The notes under the pieces: generated by a model
Database searches by the model: none
What the model saw: only the letters and a program-made list of their open reading frames with translations
What the model was told of the DNA's origin: nothing
Shown: positions 63,126 through 64,000 of the stretch, one piece after another
Layout of the letters: every line of letters starts with the position of its first letter
Position numbering within the stretch: the stretch's first letter is position 1
Assembly: GCF_963924675.1 (NCBI RefSeq)
Contig: NC_089225.1
Span: 108,576,313-108,640,312, forward strand
Length of the DNA: 64,000 nt
Reading direction: 5' to 3'
DNA from: Phocoena phocoena
Lineage: Eukaryota; Chordata; Mammalia; Artiodactyla; Phocoenidae
Program-made: the position numbers and the translations under genes

Positions 63126-63369
63126 TACCGACGCCGTCTCCTCCTTGCCTGTCTCTGTGAAGTGGGAATGTTGGCAGTGCCCCCCTTAGGAGGTGGTTGT
63201 ACGGATGAAGTGGGGCTGGCCTTGGAAAGCCGTGGACGTGGGCCAGTGTTAGTGCCCCTAGGTGCTGCTGCCCTGCAGGGGCTGCCCTCCTGTGCAAGTC
63301 CTTTTTAAGATGATGTACCTTCCTCCCCTGTCTGCTCTGCTCTGTCCTTCTCTTTCCCCATAGGTAACC

Positions 63370-64000
63370 ATTTTTATTATTTTATTATTTTGGTTTATTC
63401 TTTCATTGTTTCTGTTTGAAAATTTAAAAATAATATATGCACATATTTGCTTTTAATTTTATTTCTGTCTATACACACACACACAAATATCATTTTTACG
63501 CAAAAGGTAGCATACTCCTTACATGTTCTGAACCTTTCTTTTTTCACTTAATATAATCTGGAGATCATTCCATAGCTGTATAAAGATCTTCCTCATTCCT
63601 TTTACAATGGTGTAGTATTCTGTTTCCTGAATGTACCATAGTTTATTCAACCATTTGGATTATTTTCAGTCTTTTGCTATAATATTTTGTAGCAAATATC
63701 CTTGCACAAACCTCATTTTATATTTTTACTAGAGTGTCTGTGGGATAGTTTCCTTGGAGTGGGCTTACTGGATCAGAGGGTAGATGCACGTCTGATTTGC
63801 TGGGTTTTGCCAGATTCTGGTCCTCAAGGTTTACCTCATCCTGCAGTCGGACCAGCCTGTTTCTTCACAGTCTCGCCCAGAGTGTGTTGGCTTTTTTTTT
63901 TGTTGTCAATCTGATAGTGAGAATAGTAGTTTAGTTTAGTTTCAATTTGTTTTTCTCTCATTATGAGCTAGGTCGAGCATCTTTTCATGTATTTAAGGGC
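63370..64000 (-). mobile_element. Old L1 fragment running off the window
   Basis: Antisense wording 'cattccatagctgtataaag', 'agtttattcaaccatttgga' and 'gagcatcttttcatgtattt' matches L1M 3' regions. Confidence 0.65.

Larger units (their letters stand above)
40281..64000 (+). other. DGKD: DGKD intron 1 (partial)
   Basis: At least 23.7 kb of intron extends past the window end. No exon encoding the PH-domain start (expected to begin near TIIKEG) is seen. Contents are mostly nested L1s and SINEs, listed separately. Stretches 40,900-41,300, 42,000-42,930, 43,090-43,640, 45,220-45,620, 52,760-53,480, 54,960-55,810, 60,280-60,720 and 61,010-62,940 show no confident feature. Confidence 0.8.

Overview
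The window is mammalian nuclear DNA, most likely from a cetacean. It carries about two dozen CHR-type tRNA-derived SINEs with the typical 'cttccctggtggc' head. Several are nearly undiverged with clean target-site duplications. No BovB or Bov-tA element, abundant in ruminants, was recognised. This order-level assignment is an inference from repeats. Gene content and order (SAG then DGKD, tandem on the + strand) match human chromosome 2q37.1, where ATG16L1 lies upstream and USP40 downstream.

Region 1-33,020 holds the rod S-arrestin gene SAG: a candidate promoter and non-coding first exon (about 2,040-2,411), then 15 coding exons from 3,150 to 32,879. All have GT-AG boundaries and join into one open frame of 408 codons plus stop. 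The polar core and phosphate-sensor residues are intact. Intron 15 also holds a second acceptor followed by a one-codon terminal exon (Ser-Ala-stop), which matches the known p44 form of retinal arrestin. Region 33,020-39,940 is a roughly 7 kb intergenic spacer with repeats only.

Region 39,940-40,900 is a CpG island with the promoter and first coding exon of DGKD (diacylglycerol kinase delta, long delta-2 N-terminus, 52 codons, 40,125-40,280). Everything from 40,281 to the window end is DGKD intron 1. It is dominated by nested L1 elements of several ages, CHR SINEs, MIRs and simple repeats; no PH-domain exon was found.

The two genes have separate roles: SAG ends rhodopsin signalling in rods, and DGKD phosphorylates diacylglycerol. 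They share a neighbourhood and not a pathway. Points most worth a second look are the p44 terminal exon, an in-frame 39 bp exon-like segment in intron 6, a higher-order 40 bp minisatellite grown inside an L1 in intron 3, a perfect 20 bp inverted repeat in intron 14, and a lineage Cys-Cys pair in the arrestin.
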